Shown piece by piece: positions 1-10,922 of a stretch of DNA of 64,000 bases (its first letter is position 1; each line of letters opens with the position of its first letter). Made by a program: the position numbers and the translations under genes. The DNA comes from Klebsiella indica (GTDB lineage: Bacteria; Pseudomonadota; Gammaproteobacteria; Enterobacterales; Enterobacteriaceae): NCBI RefSeq assembly GCF_005860775.1, contig NZ_VCHQ01000012.1, forward strand, positions 52,754-116,753, given 5' to 3'. A model generated the notes under the pieces. It saw only the letters and a program-made list of their open reading frames with translations, searched no databases and was not told the DNA's origin.

Positions 1-1420
1 GGATCGCGTCATCACGCAACATGCAGGCCGGAATTGAGCGGCTATCAAGCGCCACATCTTTATCCAGCGTATCAATGTTAAGGCCGTGGTCGTCACCCAG
101 CAGGACAGAGAACAGTTGCCGCACATTTTCGCGGGTTGTCGTTTCATCCAGCGTGATGCCAACGGCGTTGTGGATGTCGCTGCGCAGGTTGATCTCTGCC
201 GCTTCCGCGCGCGCCAGAACGGCGGCTTTATCCGCGACTTCCACACACAGGGTGTCAAAATAGTGCGCGTGACGCAGTTTCAGCCCTTTTTGCTGTACGC
301 CCGCCGCCAGAATGTCGGTCAGGCGGTGAATGCGATTAGCAATGCGCTTCAGCCCAACCGGGCCGTGATAAACGGCATACAGGCTGGCGATGTTGGCCAG
401 CAGCACCTGAGAAGTACAAATATTGGAGTTGGCTTTCTCGCGACGGATATGCTGTTCGCGAGTCTGCATCGCCATGCGCAGTGCGGTATTGCCCGCCGCA
501 TCTTTCGATACGCCGATAATACGGCCCGGCATAGAGCGTTTGAATTCATCTTTGGCGGCAAAGAACGCCGCGTGTGGGCCGCCGTAGCCCATCGGTACGC
601 CGAAGCGTTGCGCAGAGCCGAACACAATGTCCGCACCCTGCTTGCCCGGCGCCGTCAGCAGCACCAGCGCCATAAAGTCAGCGGCCACGCTAACGATAAC
701 TTTACGCGACTTCAGTTCGCTAATCAGCGCGCTGTAGTCGTGAACTTCACCGGTGGTGCCAACCTGCTGCAACAGCACGCCGAACACATCCTGGTGATCC
801 AGCGCTTTTTCCGCATCATCGACAATAACATCGAAACCAAAGGTTTTCGCCCGGGTGCGCACCACGTCCAGCGTTTGCGGATGAACGTCAGAGGCGACAA
901 AGAAACGGCTGGCGTTTTTCAGTTTGCTGATGCGTTTTGCCATTGCCATCGCTTCCGCTGCGGCGGTGGCTTCATCCAGCAACGAAGCGGAGGCCATATC
1001 CAGCCCGGTCAGATCCAGCGTCACCTGCTGGAAATTCAGCAGCGCTTCCAGACGCCCCTGCGAAACTTCCGGCTGATAAGGCGTATACGCAGTGTACCAG
1101 CCCGGATTTTCCAGCATATTGCGCAGGATAACCGGCGGCAGCTGCACCGCGGTATAACCCATGCCAATGTAAGACGTGAAGCGCTTGTTGCGACCGGCAA
1201 TCGCTTTTAATTCTGCCAGCGCGGCGTATTCCGTCGCCGCTTCACCTACCTGCGGCGGCGTGGCAAGCTGAATGTCTTGCGGCACAATCTGGCAGATTAG
1301 GGCGTTTAGCGACCCGGCGCCAACGGCATTCAGCATCTCTTGCTGCTGCGCGGCATCCGGTCCGATATGGCGTGTAATGAAAGCGCCGCTATTTTCAAGC
1401 TGGCTTAACGTCTGTGTCAT
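1..1420 (-). CDS. gcvP: Glycine dehydrogenase (decarboxylating), P protein; 5' part only
   Basis: N-terminal 473 codons of the pyridoxal-phosphate P protein of the glycine cleavage system, which decarboxylates glycine and passes the aminomethyl group to the lipoyl arm of GcvH. The frame is open from the ATG at 1420 to the window edge and reads [20 protein letters not shown] at its start, as in E. coli GcvP (957 aa). The PLP-binding lysine lies in the missing C-terminal half. It is third in gcvTHP, separated from gcvH by 220 bp holding repeats. The family and the start are certain; only the truncation by the window limits the call. Confidence 0.97.
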   Translation of the reverse strand, partial: MTQTLSQLENSGAFITRHIGPDAAQQQEMLNAVGAGSLNALICQIVPQDIQLATPPQVGEAATEYAALAELKAIAGRNKRFTSYIGMGYTAVQLPPVILRNMLENPGWYTAYTPYQPEVSQGRLEALLNFQQVTLDLTGLDMASASLLDEATAAAEAMAMAKRISKLKNASRFFVASDVHPQTLDVVRTRAKTFGFDVIVDDAEKALDHQDVFGVLLQQVGTTGEVHDYSALISELKSRKVIVSVAADFMALVLLTAPGKQGADIVFGSAQRFGVPMGYGGPHAAFFAAKDEFKRSMPGRIIGVSKDAAGNTALRMAMQTREQHIRREKANSNICTSQVLLANIASLYAVYHGPVGLKRIANRIHRLTDILAAGVQQKGLKLRHAHYFDTLCVEVADKAAVLARAEAAEINLRSDIHNAVGITLDETTTRENVRQLFSVLLGDDHGLNIDTLDKDVALDSRSIPACMLRDDAI

Positions 1421-1469
1421 GGGCGATGGTTCCTGAAACGTGCGGTGAATCGTGGTTGTCTCTGGCTCA

Positions 1470-1635
1470 ATTGCCCGGTGGCGCTAACGCTTACCGGGCC
1501 TACGCGTGCGAAAACGAATACGCAAAATCATTCACATGGCAGGACGGCGGCGACGCAGAGAATCCCAGGAGCTTACATAAGTAAGTGACTGGGATAAGCG
1601 AGGAGGCCAACACACCTGCAACATGAAGGATGACG
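1470..1635. repeat. REP palindrome and RSA-like intergenic repeat between gcvH and gcvP
   Basis: Two elements fill the gcvH-gcvP gap. First, a REP-type palindrome around 1470-1505 (tgcccggtggcgc ... gcttaccgggc). Second, a block at about 1535-1635 containing ggagcttacataagtaagtg, which I recognise from memory as the core of a roughly 150-bp intergenic repeat found many times in E. coli (the RSA family). Such elements usually lie between co-transcribed genes and affect mRNA stability. Family assignment of the second block is from memory. Confidence 0.6.
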
Positions 1636-1640
1636 CGTAT

Positions 1641-2030
1641 TTATTCGTCTTCTAACAATGCTTCGTATGCGGTTGCATCCAGCAGCGCATCGATTTCACT
1701 TTCGTCACTGGCTTTGATTTTGAAGATCCAACCGCCCGCATATGGCTCGCTGTTGACCAGTTCCGGGGAATCGTTCAGATCTTCATTGACGGCAACGATT
1801 TCACCGCTAACTGGCGCATAAATATCAGAAGCCGCTTTTACCGACTCGGCAACGGCGCAGTCAGCGCCCGCGTCAACGGTCGCGCCCACTTCCGGCAGGT
1901 CAACGAAAACCATATCGCCAAGCAGCTCCTGCGCGTGCTCAGTGATGCCGACGGTATAGGTGCCATCCGCTTCTTTGCGCAGCCATTCGTGTTCTTTGCT
2001 GTATTTCAGTTCTGCTGGTACGTTGCTCAT
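1641..2030 (-). CDS. gcvH: Glycine cleavage system H protein
   Basis: Lipoyl-carrying shuttle protein of the glycine cleavage complex, 129 aa as in E. coli. The start is the ATG at 2030 ([16 protein letters not shown]), preceded by GGAG eight bases upstream; a longer reading from 2057 would add nine residues and has no site. The lipoylation region [12 protein letters not shown] (about residues 60-71) contains the conserved lysine. It lies 23 bp after gcvT in the gcvTHP operon. Confidence 0.97.
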   Translation of the reverse strand: MSNVPAELKYSKEHEWLRKEADGTYTVGITEHAQELLGDMVFVDLPEVGATVDAGADCAVAESVKAASDIYAPVSGEIVAVNEDLNDSPELVNSEPYAGGWIFKIKASDESEIDALLDATAYEALLEDE

Positions 2031-2053
2031 CAATTCATCTCCAAAAGGGGAAA

Positions 2054-3148
2054 TCACACCACGGCTTTGCCGTTGCGTACAAAAACGGGTTTCGTCACTT
2101 TTACCGGCATTTCGCGGTTGCGGATCTGCACCACGGCGGTTTCACCAATGCCTGCCGGCACACGCGCTAAGGCAATGCTGTAACCCAGTGTGGGGGAGAA
2201 GGTGCCGCTGGTGATAATGCCTTCTTTCTGATTACCATCGGCATCGCTAAAGTGGACCGGCAGGCCGCCGCGCAGGACGCCTTTCTCAGTCATTACCAGC
2301 CCCACCAGCTTCTCGGTGCCTTTTTCACGCTGCAGTTCCAGCGCTTCGCGACCGATAAAATCACGATCAGCGGGCTCCCAGGCGATGGTCCAGCCCATAT
2401 TCGCCGCCAGCGGAGAGACGCTTTCATCCATCTCCTGGCCGTAAAGATTCATCCCCGCCTCCAGGCGCAGCGTATCCCGGGCGCCAAGGCCGCACGGCTT
2501 AACGCCTGCGTCCAGCAGGCCACGCCAGAAACCTGCCGCCTGCTCGTTCGGCAGCGCGATTTCATAGCCCGCTTCCCCGGTATAGCCGGTGGTGGCGATA
2601 AACAGGTCGCCGGACTGCACGCCAAAAAAGGGCTTCATGCCTTCAACGGCCTGCCGCTGGGTCTCGGTAAACAGCGTGGCCGCTCTCTCCTGCGCCTTCG
2701 GCCCCTGTACGGCAATCAGGGAAAGATCGTCGCGCACGGTTACCCCAAGGCCATAGGATTCAGAATGCTGAGCAATCCAGGCGAGATCTTTCTCACGGGT
2801 GGCGGAGTTAACAACAAGGCGGAAATAATCTTCAGAAAGGAAATAAACAATCAGGTCATCAATGACGCCGCCGGAGGCAGTCAGCATTCCGCTATAGAGC
2901 GCTTTACCCGGGACGGTAAGCTTCGCCACGTCATTCGCCAGTAAATAGCGCAGAAATTCGCGGATACGGCTACCATGAAAGTCCACGATGGTCATATGCG
3001 ACACATCAAACATCCCGGCATCACGACGCACCGTGTGATGCTCATCGATCTGCGATCCGTAATGCAGCGGCATCATCCAGCCATGGAAATCCACCATGCG
3101 CGCGCCGCATAACGTGTGTTGTTCAAACAACGGAGTCTGTTGAGCCAT
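2054..3148 (-). CDS. gcvT: Aminomethyltransferase, T protein of glycine cleavage
   Basis: Transfers the methylene group from aminomethyl-lipoyl-GcvH to tetrahydrofolate and releases ammonia. 364 aa, the E. coli length, from [12 protein letters not shown]; the [20 protein letters not shown] region near the N-terminus is typical of the GcvT folate-binding fold, and the C-terminal barrel is complete. First gene of gcvTHP; the operon promoter must lie in the AT-rich 420 bp upstream. Confidence 0.97.
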   Translation of the reverse strand: MAQQTPLFEQHTLCGARMVDFHGWMMPLHYGSQIDEHHTVRRDAGMFDVSHMTIVDFHGSRIREFLRYLLANDVAKLTVPGKALYSGMLTASGGVIDDLIVYFLSEDYFRLVVNSATREKDLAWIAQHSESYGLGVTVRDDLSLIAVQGPKAQERAATLFTETQRQAVEGMKPFFGVQSGDLFIATTGYTGEAGYEIALPNEQAAGFWRGLLDAGVKPCGLGARDTLRLEAGMNLYGQEMDESVSPLAANMGWTIAWEPADRDFIGREALELQREKGTEKLVGLVMTEKGVLRGGLPVHFSDADGNQKEGIITSGTFSPTLGYSIALARVPAGIGETAVVQIRNREMPVKVTKPVFVRNGKAVV

Positions 3149-3568
3149 CTTTTCCTCATCGAATAAAACGGAAACCAGCCACTGGTTTTAGCGATTTTAC
3201 GCCGCAAACGCGCCGCCGCCATCGCTGACGAACACCGACGCAAACGTTCTCTTTGGCCTGAACTTACCACCGAAATCCGGACTAAACCATAAGCTAAATC
3301 AGGACATCACATTAGCTTATGACAAAAATCCACGGCACAACCAACAGAACTTTAAACTAAAAAATCACCTATTATTCCGCGCAAAATAAAACAAAATCGC
3401 CAATGAAGCAGAAAATTATGACATTTAATGTTGAATTAAAAACCTAAGATCGGTGATGAAAATAAGACGGCATTAATAAAACTAATGCGAAAAAAGAGGT
3501 GAAATTAGATTATTTCAAATGAGAGAGGGTAGCCCGGCGCGGAGGCCGGGGAAATAAATGTGACGAAC
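3149..3568. promoter_or_regulatory. Gene-free control region between gcvT and ubiI
   Basis: 420 bp without a gene, very AT-rich from about 3290 to 3530. By position it carries the gcvTHP promoter, which in E. coli is controlled by GcvA, Lrp and PurR; I did not identify individual operators. A GC-rich hairpin at 3533-3550 (cccggc-gcggag-gccggg) lies just after the ubiI stop and may end that transcript, though it has no clear U-run. Confidence 0.55.
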
Positions 3569-4771
3569 TTAACGTAACCAGGCAGGAAGGTCGTTTAACC
3601 CCATCGCCTGACGAATAAGCTGTGGCTTCACGCCGGGTAACGTATCCGCCAGCTTGAGGCCGATGTCGCGCAGTAGCTTCTTCGCCGGATGGCTGCCGGA
3701 GAACATCTCGCGAAATCCCTGCATCCCCGCCAGCATCAACGCTGCGCTATGCTTACGCCTGCGCTCGTAGCGACGCAGATACAGATGCTGACCGATATCC
3801 TTACCCTGCGCATGCAGGCGTTTCAGTTCATCAATCAGCTCGGCGGCATCCATAAAACCAAGGTTAACGCCCTGCCCGGCCAGCGGGTGAATAGTGTGAG
3901 CGGCATCGCCAACCAACGCCAGGCGATGGGCGGCAAACTGACGGGCATAGCGGCCGGTCAACGGAAAGACCTGACGCTCGCTCTCAACGGCGCACAACCC
4001 CAGACGATTATCAAAAGCAATATTCAGCGCCTGGTTGAAAGCGGGTGCCTCTGCCTGTTGCATCCGTTTCGCTGCCTCGGGAGACAGCGACCAGACGATA
4101 GAGCAGAGATGCGGATCGCTCAGCGGCAAAAACGCCAGGATGCCTTCGCCGTGGAACGCCTGGCGAGCAATCGCTTCGTGCGGCGCTTCAGTGCGAATGG
4201 TAGCGACCAGCGCGTGATGCTGATAATCCCAGTACGTCAGCGGAATGTCGGCATTGTTGCGCAACCACGAATTGGCGCCGTCAGCGCCAATCACCAGCCG
4301 GGCGGTTAACATACTGCCATCCTGCAGGCTAAGAAAGGCTTCATTTTCCCCCCAGGCGACATGCTGCAACTGGGCCGGAGCCAGCAAGGTGACGTCGGAA
4401 CAACGCTGCGCTTTTTGCCACAGAGCATGGTGTATCACCGCGTTTTCAATAATATGCCCCAGGTGGCTAAAGCCCATGCTTTGATCATCGAAGCGAATGC
4501 GACCAAAACTGTCTTTATCCCACACTTCCATGCCGTGATAGCAACTGGCGCGTCGGGCAATGATATCCTGCCAGACGCCCAGTTTGCTCAATAGCGTTTC
4601 GCTGGCGGCGTTAATCGCCGACACCCGCAGCGCCGGCGGCGCATCGGCGTTCAGCGGTTGAGGCTCAGCCTGTTCCAGCACCGCAACGCGCAGCCCGCTA
4701 CCCTGCAACCCGCAGGCAACCGCCAGCCCCACCATTCCACCGCCCACAATGGCGACATCAACACTTTGCAC
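3569..4771 (-). CDS. ubiI: FAD monooxygenase, 2-octaprenylphenol 5-hydroxylase
   Basis: C5 hydroxylase of aerobic ubiquinone biosynthesis (formerly visC), 400 aa. The N-terminal dinucleotide fold GGGMVGLAVA (residues 10-19) and the second FAD motif GDAAHTIHPLAGQGVNLG in the C-terminal half mark the UbiH/UbiF/UbiI family. It begins 10 bp after ubiH ends, so the two are surely co-transcribed. UbiI rather than UbiF follows from position beside ubiH-pepP-ygfB, the E. coli order. Confidence 0.95.
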   Translation of the reverse strand: MQSVDVAIVGGGMVGLAVACGLQGSGLRVAVLEQAEPQPLNADAPPALRVSAINAASETLLSKLGVWQDIIARRASCYHGMEVWDKDSFGRIRFDDQSMGFSHLGHIIENAVIHHALWQKAQRCSDVTLLAPAQLQHVAWGENEAFLSLQDGSMLTARLVIGADGANSWLRNNADIPLTYWDYQHHALVATIRTEAPHEAIARQAFHGEGILAFLPLSDPHLCSIVWSLSPEAAKRMQQAEAPAFNQALNIAFDNRLGLCAVESERQVFPLTGRYARQFAAHRLALVGDAAHTIHPLAGQGVNLGFMDAAELIDELKRLHAQGKDIGQHLYLRRYERRRKHSAALMLAGMQGFREMFSGSHPAKKLLRDIGLKLADTLPGVKPQLIRQAMGLNDLPAWLR

Positions 4772-4781
4772 GTTTCACTCC

Positions 4782-5960
4782 TTAACGGGGGACCCAACCG
4801 AGGGTACGCTGCGCCAGCGCATCGCGAGCCGGGGTAAATAATTCCATCGCCATCAGACCGACATTGCGCCCCACGACCAGCGGCGCCCAACGATTGGCGA
4901 ACAGATGCACCAGACCGTCGGTCACGCCAATCGTGGCGGCTTTGTCGTCGGCGCGTCGCGCCTGATAACGGCTCAAAAGCGCATAGTCGCCCGGATCCTG
5001 ACCAACGGCATGCGCCTGCGCAACCATTTCCGCCAGACTCATCACATCCCGCAGGCCGAGGTTAAACCCCTGTCCGGCAATGGGATGCAGCGTCTGCGCC
5101 GCATTACCCACCAGGGCCAGACGATGCGTAACCGTGCGGGTAGCGGCAGTCAGCGATAACGGATAAGCGCTACGCTTTCCGGCGTGAGTTATCTGGCCAA
5201 GCCGCCAGCCAAATGCCTGCTGCAGTTCATCGCAGAAACGTTCATCTGACCAGCCGAGCACCTCTTCATGCCGCGACTGCGGATGACACCACACCAGCGA
5301 ACCGCGCCCCTGCGACATCGGCAGCATCGCCAGCGGGCCATGTCGGGTAAAGCGTTCGAATGCCTGGCCGTTATGCGGCCGAGCGGTACTGACGTTGGCG
5401 ATAATCGCCAGTTGTTCATAGGGCTGCTGCTGCCAGCTTATCCCGCAGCGCGCCCCCAGAGTGGAGCGCGAACCATCGGCCGCCACCAGCAGTTTACCGT
5501 TAAGGGTTTCACCATTGTCCAGAGTAAGACTAACGTCCCCCACGCTGCGGCTAACCTCCGCAACTTTAGCCGGACAGTGCAGCGTGATGCCAGGCGCCTT
5601 GCGCAGTTGCGCAAACAGGCGCTGGCCGACATCGTGTAGTTCAACCACCTGACCTAGTGCCGCCAGAGCGTAATCCCGGGCGTCAAGCGTCACAAATCCC
5701 GCATGCCCGCGATCGCTGACGTGGACGCGCTGAATGGCCGTCGCGCAGTCGGCAATCTCCTGCCAGATACCGATCCTGGCCAGTTGCTGGCAGGTTCCGG
5801 CCGCCAGTGCGATCGCCCGCGCGTCAAAGCCCGGATGCTTCGCGGATTCCGGCGCCGATGCTTCAACCAGATGCACCGGCAGATTACCGCCGGTCAGGCG
5901 AGAAATCGCCAGCGCCAGCGTCGCACCGGTCATTCCACCGCCAACGATCAGTACGCTCAT
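4782..5960 (-). CDS. ubiH: 2-octaprenyl-6-methoxyphenol hydroxylase
   Basis: C1 hydroxylase of ubiquinone biosynthesis, an FAD monooxygenase of 392 aa (E. coli 392). FAD-binding GGGMTGATLA begins at residue 7 and the second flavin motif GNAAQTLHPIAGQGFNLG lies near residue 285. Its start overlaps the pepP stop by 4 bp, giving a coupled ygfB-pepP-ubiH-ubiI operon. Confidence 0.96.
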   Translation of the reverse strand: MSVLIVGGGMTGATLALAISRLTGGNLPVHLVEASAPESAKHPGFDARAIALAAGTCQQLARIGIWQEIADCATAIQRVHVSDRGHAGFVTLDARDYALAALGQVVELHDVGQRLFAQLRKAPGITLHCPAKVAEVSRSVGDVSLTLDNGETLNGKLLVAADGSRSTLGARCGISWQQQPYEQLAIIANVSTARPHNGQAFERFTRHGPLAMLPMSQGRGSLVWCHPQSRHEEVLGWSDERFCDELQQAFGWRLGQITHAGKRSAYPLSLTAATRTVTHRLALVGNAAQTLHPIAGQGFNLGLRDVMSLAEMVAQAHAVGQDPGDYALLSRYQARRADDKAATIGVTDGLVHLFANRWAPLVVGRNVGLMAMELFTPARDALAQRTLGWVPR

Positions 5961-7273
5961 AGCTGGCGCGCCGCCGCCATCAGCGCCTCAATATCGTCCG
6001 CGTTTTTCACCACACCCGCGGTGAGGTTCTCGTTGCCGTCTTCGGTGATGACAATGTCATCTTCGATACGAATGCCGATACCCCGATACTGCGCCGGAAC
6101 ATCAGCATCCGTCGCAATATACAGACCCGGCTCAACGGTCAGCACCATTCCCGGTTCAAGAATACGCGAGCGGTCGACGTCATAATTCCCCACATCGTGT
6201 ACGTCGAGTCCCAGCCAGTGGCTCAGACCATGCATAAAGAAAGGACGATGGGCGTTATTAGCCATCAGTTCGTCAATATCCCCTTTCAGTATTCCCAGAC
6301 GTACCAGGCCGCTAATCATAATCCGCACCACCTGCTGGTTAACCTCATTAATTGAGGTGCCGGGGCGATAAAGCTTCAGCGAGGTTTCCAGAGATTCAAG
6401 GACGATATCGTAAATCTTGCGCTGCGCCGGGCTGAATTTACCGTTAACCGGGAAGGTACGGGTAATATCGCCCGCATAGCCACGGTATTCACAGCCGGCA
6501 TCAATCAGCACCAGATCACCGTCGCGCAGTTCGCTCTCATTCTCGGTGTAGTGCAAAATGCAGCCATTTTCACCGCCGCCCACGATGGTGTTATAAGAAG
6601 GGAAGCGCGCGCCGTGGCGGTTGAACTCATGGAGGATCTCACCTTCCAGCTGGTATTCGAACATCCCTGGGCGGCATTTTTCCATGGCGCGAGTATGGGC
6701 CAGCGCGGAGATTTCACCGGCGCGTCGCATCACGTCCAGCTCTTCCGCCGACTTAAACAGGCGCATTTCATGCACGACTGGCCGCCAGTCAATCACCGAG
6801 TTCGGTGCCTGCAGATTCTGACGCACGCCTTTACGCAGTTTTTCCAGCGCGTTAAACACCAGTTCATCGGCGTATGCATATTCGCCCTGGGCAAAATAAA
6901 TAGCATCAAGGCCATTAAGCAACTGAAACAGTTGCTGATTAATTTCACTAAACGCCAGCGCGCGATCGACTCCCAGCTTCGCCGGCGCGGCCTCCTGCCC
7001 AAGACGACGGCCAAACCAGATTTCAGCGGTCAAATCGCGAACGCGGTTAAACAATACGCTGTGGTTGTGCGTTTCATCGCTTTTAATCAGCACCAGCAGC
7101 GCTTCCGGCTCATTAAAGCCGGTGAAATACCAAAAATCGCTATTCTGCCGGTAGGGATATTCCGAATCTGCGCTACGCGTGACTTCCGGCGCGGCGAAAA
7201 TCAACGCCGCGCTGCCTGGCTGCATCTGCGCCAGCAGAGCCTGGCGACGAGAGAGAAATTCCTGCTGAGTCAT
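5957..7273 (-). CDS. pepP: Xaa-Pro aminopeptidase
   Basis: Di-manganese aminopeptidase P that removes N-terminal residues preceding proline; cytoplasmic, M24B family. 438 aa from MTQQEFLSRRQALLAQMQPG; the frame stays open to 7480 but those extra residues overlap ygfB and are unrelated to PepP. The pita-bread fold metal ligands are visible in LIDAGCEYRGYAGDITRTFP, HGLSHWLGLDVHD and VEPGLYI. Translationally coupled to ubiH by a 4-bp overlap; 28 bp after ygfB. Confidence 0.96.
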   Translation of the reverse strand: MTQQEFLSRRQALLAQMQPGSAALIFAAPEVTRSADSEYPYRQNSDFWYFTGFNEPEALLVLIKSDETHNHSVLFNRVRDLTAEIWFGRRLGQEAAPAKLGVDRALAFSEINQQLFQLLNGLDAIYFAQGEYAYADELVFNALEKLRKGVRQNLQAPNSVIDWRPVVHEMRLFKSAEELDVMRRAGEISALAHTRAMEKCRPGMFEYQLEGEILHEFNRHGARFPSYNTIVGGGENGCILHYTENESELRDGDLVLIDAGCEYRGYAGDITRTFPVNGKFSPAQRKIYDIVLESLETSLKLYRPGTSINEVNQQVVRIMISGLVRLGILKGDIDELMANNAHRPFFMHGLSHWLGLDVHDVGNYDVDRSRILEPGMVLTVEPGLYIATDADVPAQYRGIGIRIEDDIVITEDGNENLTAGVVKNADDIEALMAAARQL

Positions 7274-7301
7274 GACGCCCCCTGAACAATTTAGTGAATA
7301 A

Positions 7302-7880
7302 TTAGTGTAGTGTCGGCTTCTGAACTTCCGGCGCAGTAGGTTTTTGCATTGAAAACGTATCGTGGCACAACAGCGCTGCAACGCGGACGTACTCGATAAT
7401 CTCTTCAAGGGACATTTCGAGCTCTTCCTGATCCTCGTCTTCGTCGTACCCGAGCTGGGCGATATTGCGCAGATCGTCAATCGCTTCGCCCGCTTCGTCT
7501 TTGACTTTATCCAGCTTAGGCTGCGTCACGCCTAACCCAAGCAGAAAATGGTTCACCCAGCCCGCCAGCGCATCGGCACGATCGAACACGCTCACCGCCT
7601 CGCCATCCGGCAAGTAAAGCTGGAACAAAAAGCCGTCATCTTCCAGCGAATCACTGGTGGCGGAATGCATGTGACGCAGCGCCTGCGCCAGTTCATGGCC
7701 AAAAGCCAGTCCTTCGTTAGTCAGGTCATGCACCAGAGGCTGCCAGCTGCTGTCCTTGTTGCCGCCACACAGGATCCCACAGATTAATCCGTGCATTTCG
7801 GCAGGCGTTAATCCCACCCCTTGTTGGTTCAGTAACTGGTCTACATCACTGTAATCAGGCATTTCGTTCTGTATAGACAT
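7302..7880 (-). CDS. ygfB: YecA/YgfB-family protein
   Basis: 192 aa, the E. coli YgfB length, from [17 protein letters not shown]; a start two codons earlier is possible. Helical UPF0149 protein of unclear biochemical role, with the acidic run [12 protein letters not shown] near residues 145-156 typical of the family. First gene of the ygfB-pepP-ubiH-ubiI operon, divergent from zapA. Confidence 0.92.
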   Translation of the reverse strand: MSIQNEMPDYSDVDQLLNQQGVGLTPAEMHGLICGILCGGNKDSSWQPLVHDLTNEGLAFGHELAQALRHMHSATSDSLEDDGFLFQLYLPDGEAVSVFDRADALAGWVNHFLLGLGVTQPKLDKVKDEAGEAIDDLRNIAQLGYDEDEDQEELEMSLEEIIEYVRVAALLCHDTFSMQKPTAPEVQKPTLH

Positions 7881-7981
7881 GCGCATTCGTCATCGTTGGG
7901 AGGAATATTCATGATATGCTACCACTTTGGACCCTGGTGAACCAGAATAGGACTTGTATCTCCGAACCAGGGTAGCTATAG

Positions 7982-8374
<393 letters not shown>

Positions 8375-8415
8375 CACTTTGCATTTAACTGTGTTAGAGT
8401 AATCGCAAGAACAAA

Positions 8416-8599
8416 ATTTCTCTGAGATGTTTGCAAGCGGGCCAGTCCCCTGAGCCGATATTTCATACCACAAGAATGTGGCGCTCCATGGTTGGTGAGC
8501 ATGCTCGGTTCGTCCGAGAAGCCTTAAAACCGTGACGACACATTCACCTTGAACCAAGGGTTCAAGGGTTACAGCCTGCGGCGGCATCTCGGAGATTCC
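8416..8599 (+). ncRNA. ssrS: 6S RNA
   Basis: 184-nt gene whose sequence is nearly that of E. coli 6S RNA, from ATTTCTCTGAGATG to GGCATCTCGGAGATTCC. The two ends pair (TCTCTGAGATG with CATCTCGGAGA) to form the closing stem around the large central bubble that mimics an open promoter and binds sigma-70 RNA polymerase in stationary phase. It sits between zapA and ygfA, the conserved enteric arrangement in which ssrS and ygfA are co-transcribed. Confidence 0.97.
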
Positions 8600-8712
8600 C
8601 TTCTTTATCGTTCCATTCCCCGACTTCATTTCCGGCTTATGCCATCGTGTATTACACTATGCCTGTTTGTATTGTTTGCTCACCATTGTTTGTACACCAA
8701 TGAGATTCAGGC

Positions 8713-9309
8713 ATGACGCTATTGTCAGATATCCCGTACACCAGGCAACACATTCGCCAGCAGATCCGCCAGCGCCGACGCGCGTTAACACCGGAGCAGC
8801 AAACACTGTTTGCCCTGCAGGCAGCAGACAGAATGATGGTGTATCCTCCTGTTTTGCTTGCGCATACGGTCGCAGTATTTCTTTCGTTTGATGGCGAACT
8901 GGATACGCAGCCGCTCATTGACCAACTCTGGCGAGCGGGCAAGCGAGTTTATCTCCCCGTCCTTCACCCTTTCAGTCCGGCCAATCTGCTGTTTTTACAC
9001 TACCACCCGCACAGTGACCTGGTCGTCAATCGTTTGAAAATCCACGAACCCAGACTTGATGTGCGCGATGTGCTGCCCCTCAGCCAACTGGATGTGCTGA
9101 TTACCCCGCTGGTGGCGTTCGATGCCGTCGGGCAACGCCTGGGAATGGGCGGCGGATTTTACGACCGGACGCTGCAAAACTGGCGGCAATACCATCTTCA
9201 GCCGGTCGGTTACGCCCACGATTGCCAGCAGGTCGAAGCGCTACCGGCAGAGCAGTGGGATATCCCGCTGCCAGCGGTCATCACGCCGTCAAAAACCTGG
9301 ATCTGGTAA
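8713..9309 (+). CDS. ygfA: 5-formyltetrahydrofolate cyclo-ligase family protein
   Basis: ATP-dependent conversion of 5-formyl-THF to 5,10-methenyl-THF, a folate recycling step; the E. coli gene is also called fau. 198 aa from MTLLSDIPYTRQH; E. coli is often annotated from a later start (182 aa). The substrate-binding glycine-rich motif GMGGGFYDRTLQNW is in the C-terminal third and the basic RQQIRQRRRALTPEQQ near the N-terminus. Downstream of 6S RNA. Confidence 0.93.
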   Translation: MTLLSDIPYTRQHIRQQIRQRRRALTPEQQTLFALQAADRMMVYPPVLLAHTVAVFLSFDGELDTQPLIDQLWRAGKRVYLPVLHPFSPANLLFLHYHPHSDLVVNRLKIHEPRLDVRDVLPLSQLDVLITPLVAFDAVGQRLGMGGGFYDRTLQNWRQYHLQPVGYAHDCQQVEALPAEQWDIPLPAVITPSKTWIW

Positions 9310-9383
9310 ATCGGCTTTAATCGCCAGCAGCGCGTTTGTATGAGCGAGAGAAACGTCAGAATTGCGGTATGAAGCCGAGAGAA

Positions 9384-9404
9384 GGGCAGGTTGCTGACCT
9401 GCCC
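9384..9404 (-). terminator. serA terminator hairpin
   Basis: Perfect 8-bp stem (gggcaggt / acctgccc) with a 5-base loop, 17 bp past the serA stop on the minus strand. Only a short T-rich tail follows. Confidence 0.65.
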
Positions 9405-9421
9405 GCTGGCAACAAAGGGGA

Positions 9422-10654
9422 TTAGAACAGCAGACGAGCGCGAATAGTGCCCGGAATGGCCTTCATCGCCTGCAATGCGGTCTGTGCCACATCTTCTTCC
9501 GCTTCGATATCGATAACCACGTAACCCATCTGCGGCGTGGTCTGCAGATACTGCGCCGCGATGTTAATACCCTGGGCCGCAAAGATCTGGTTAATCGAGG
9601 TCAGCACGCCCGGACGGTTTTCGTGGATGTGCAGCAGACGGCGGCCACCGTGCAGCGGCAACGACACTTCAGGGAAGTTAACCGCAGAAAGCGTCGAACC
9701 GTTATCAGAGTATTTCACCAGCTTGCCCGAGACTTCCAGACCGATATTTTCCTGCGCTTCCTGAGTTGAACCGCCAATGTGCGGAGTCAGGATAACGTTG
9801 TCAAATTCGCAGAGCGGGGAGTTAAACGGATCGCTGTTGGTCGCAGGTTCGGTTGGAAATACATCAATCGCCGCGCCCGCCAGATGTTTGCTCGCCAGCA
9901 CCTCGCACAGGGCCGGGATATCAACGACTGTGCCGCGAGAGGCGTTAATCAGCAGCGCGCCCGGCTTCATCAGCGCCAGTTCTTCCGCGCCAATCATATT
10001 TTTAGTGGAGATGTTTTCCGGCACATGCAGACTCACAACATCGCTCATATTCAACAAATCAGAGAGATGCTGTACCTGAACGGCGTTACCTAACGGTAAT
10101 TTGCTTTCAATATCATAGAAATAGACGTGCATCCCCAGCGATTCGGCCAGGATACCCAGTTGGGTACCGATATGACCATAGCCAATAATGCCCAACTTTT
10201 TGCCGCGCGCTTCGAAGCTGCCAACCGCCAGTTTGTTCCACACGCCGCGATGTGCTTTCGCGTTTGCCGCCGGCACTCCGCGCAGCATAAGCAACAATTC
10301 GCCAATAACCAGTTCAGCAACGGAGCGCGTATTTGAGAACGGCGCGTTAAACACCGGAATACCGCGTTTTGCCGCCGCATTCAAATCAACCTGATTGGTA
10401 CCGATACAGAAACAGCCGACGGCAACCAGCTTTTCCGCCGCCGCGAAGATCTCTTCAGTCAGATGAGTACGGGAACGCAGGCCAATAAAATGAGCATCAC
10501 GGATCGACGCTTTCAGCGCTTCGCTATCCAGCGCGCCTTTGTGAAACTCGATATTGGTGTAGCCCGCCGCGCGGAGATTATCCACCGCTTTTTGATGTAC
10601 ACCTTCAACCAGCAGAAATTTAATCTTGTCTTTTTCCAGTGATACCTTAGCCAT
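9422..10654 (-). CDS. serA: D-3-phosphoglycerate dehydrogenase
   Basis: First enzyme of serine biosynthesis, oxidising 3-phosphoglycerate with NAD. 410 aa as in E. coli. The NAD-binding motif GYGHIGTQLG is at 158-167, the catalytic histidine in LTPHIGGSTQEAQENIG, and a C-terminal ACT domain (about 339-410) provides serine feedback inhibition. Monocistronic, with a 268-bp upstream region where Lrp acts in E. coli. Confidence 0.97.
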   Translation of the reverse strand: MAKVSLEKDKIKFLLVEGVHQKAVDNLRAAGYTNIEFHKGALDSEALKASIRDAHFIGLRSRTHLTEEIFAAAEKLVAVGCFCIGTNQVDLNAAAKRGIPVFNAPFSNTRSVAELVIGELLLMLRGVPAANAKAHRGVWNKLAVGSFEARGKKLGIIGYGHIGTQLGILAESLGMHVYFYDIESKLPLGNAVQVQHLSDLLNMSDVVSLHVPENISTKNMIGAEELALMKPGALLINASRGTVVDIPALCEVLASKHLAGAAIDVFPTEPATNSDPFNSPLCEFDNVILTPHIGGSTQEAQENIGLEVSGKLVKYSDNGSTLSAVNFPEVSLPLHGGRRLLHIHENRPGVLTSINQIFAAQGINIAAQYLQTTPQMGYVVIDIEAEEDVAQTALQAMKAIPGTIRARLLF

Positions 10655-10879
10655 TTCCCCGTCCTGTTTTGTCTTAACTGATGTCGTGCGGAACGAAAGT
10701 TCTTCTCAGCAACATATCAAAAAAAACTATCGCGGCAATATGAACGTTTGCGCCAACAACCTGAAGAAATATCACTCAGCGGGAAATGACAGAACAAAAC
10801 ACCATAAAGAAAAAGAAAGACAGACTGTTACTCATGATTTGAGAATAAATGTGACATAAGTCACCAAAATGAACCTGAT

Positions 10880-10917
10880 AAAAAAATATTGCCGAGGGAG
10901 CAGGTTCACTCCCCCGG
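10880..10917 (-). terminator. rpiA intrinsic terminator
   Basis: On the minus strand a GC-rich stem (arms within 10892-10917, ccgggggag / ctccctcgg) is followed by a run of seven T; it begins a few bases after the rpiA stop. Confidence 0.85.
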
Positions 10918-10922
10918 TCAGA

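Noticed and set aside
86..1210. Long open frame of 374 codons on the plus strand
   Set aside because: Antisense to gcvP in high-GC sequence; the gcvP frame on the other strand encodes a clear GcvP N-terminus.
9310..9421. SibC/IbsC toxin-antitoxin locus expected near ygfA-serA in E. coli
   Set aside because: The gap is only 112 bp, with the serA terminator and no Sib-like repeat.
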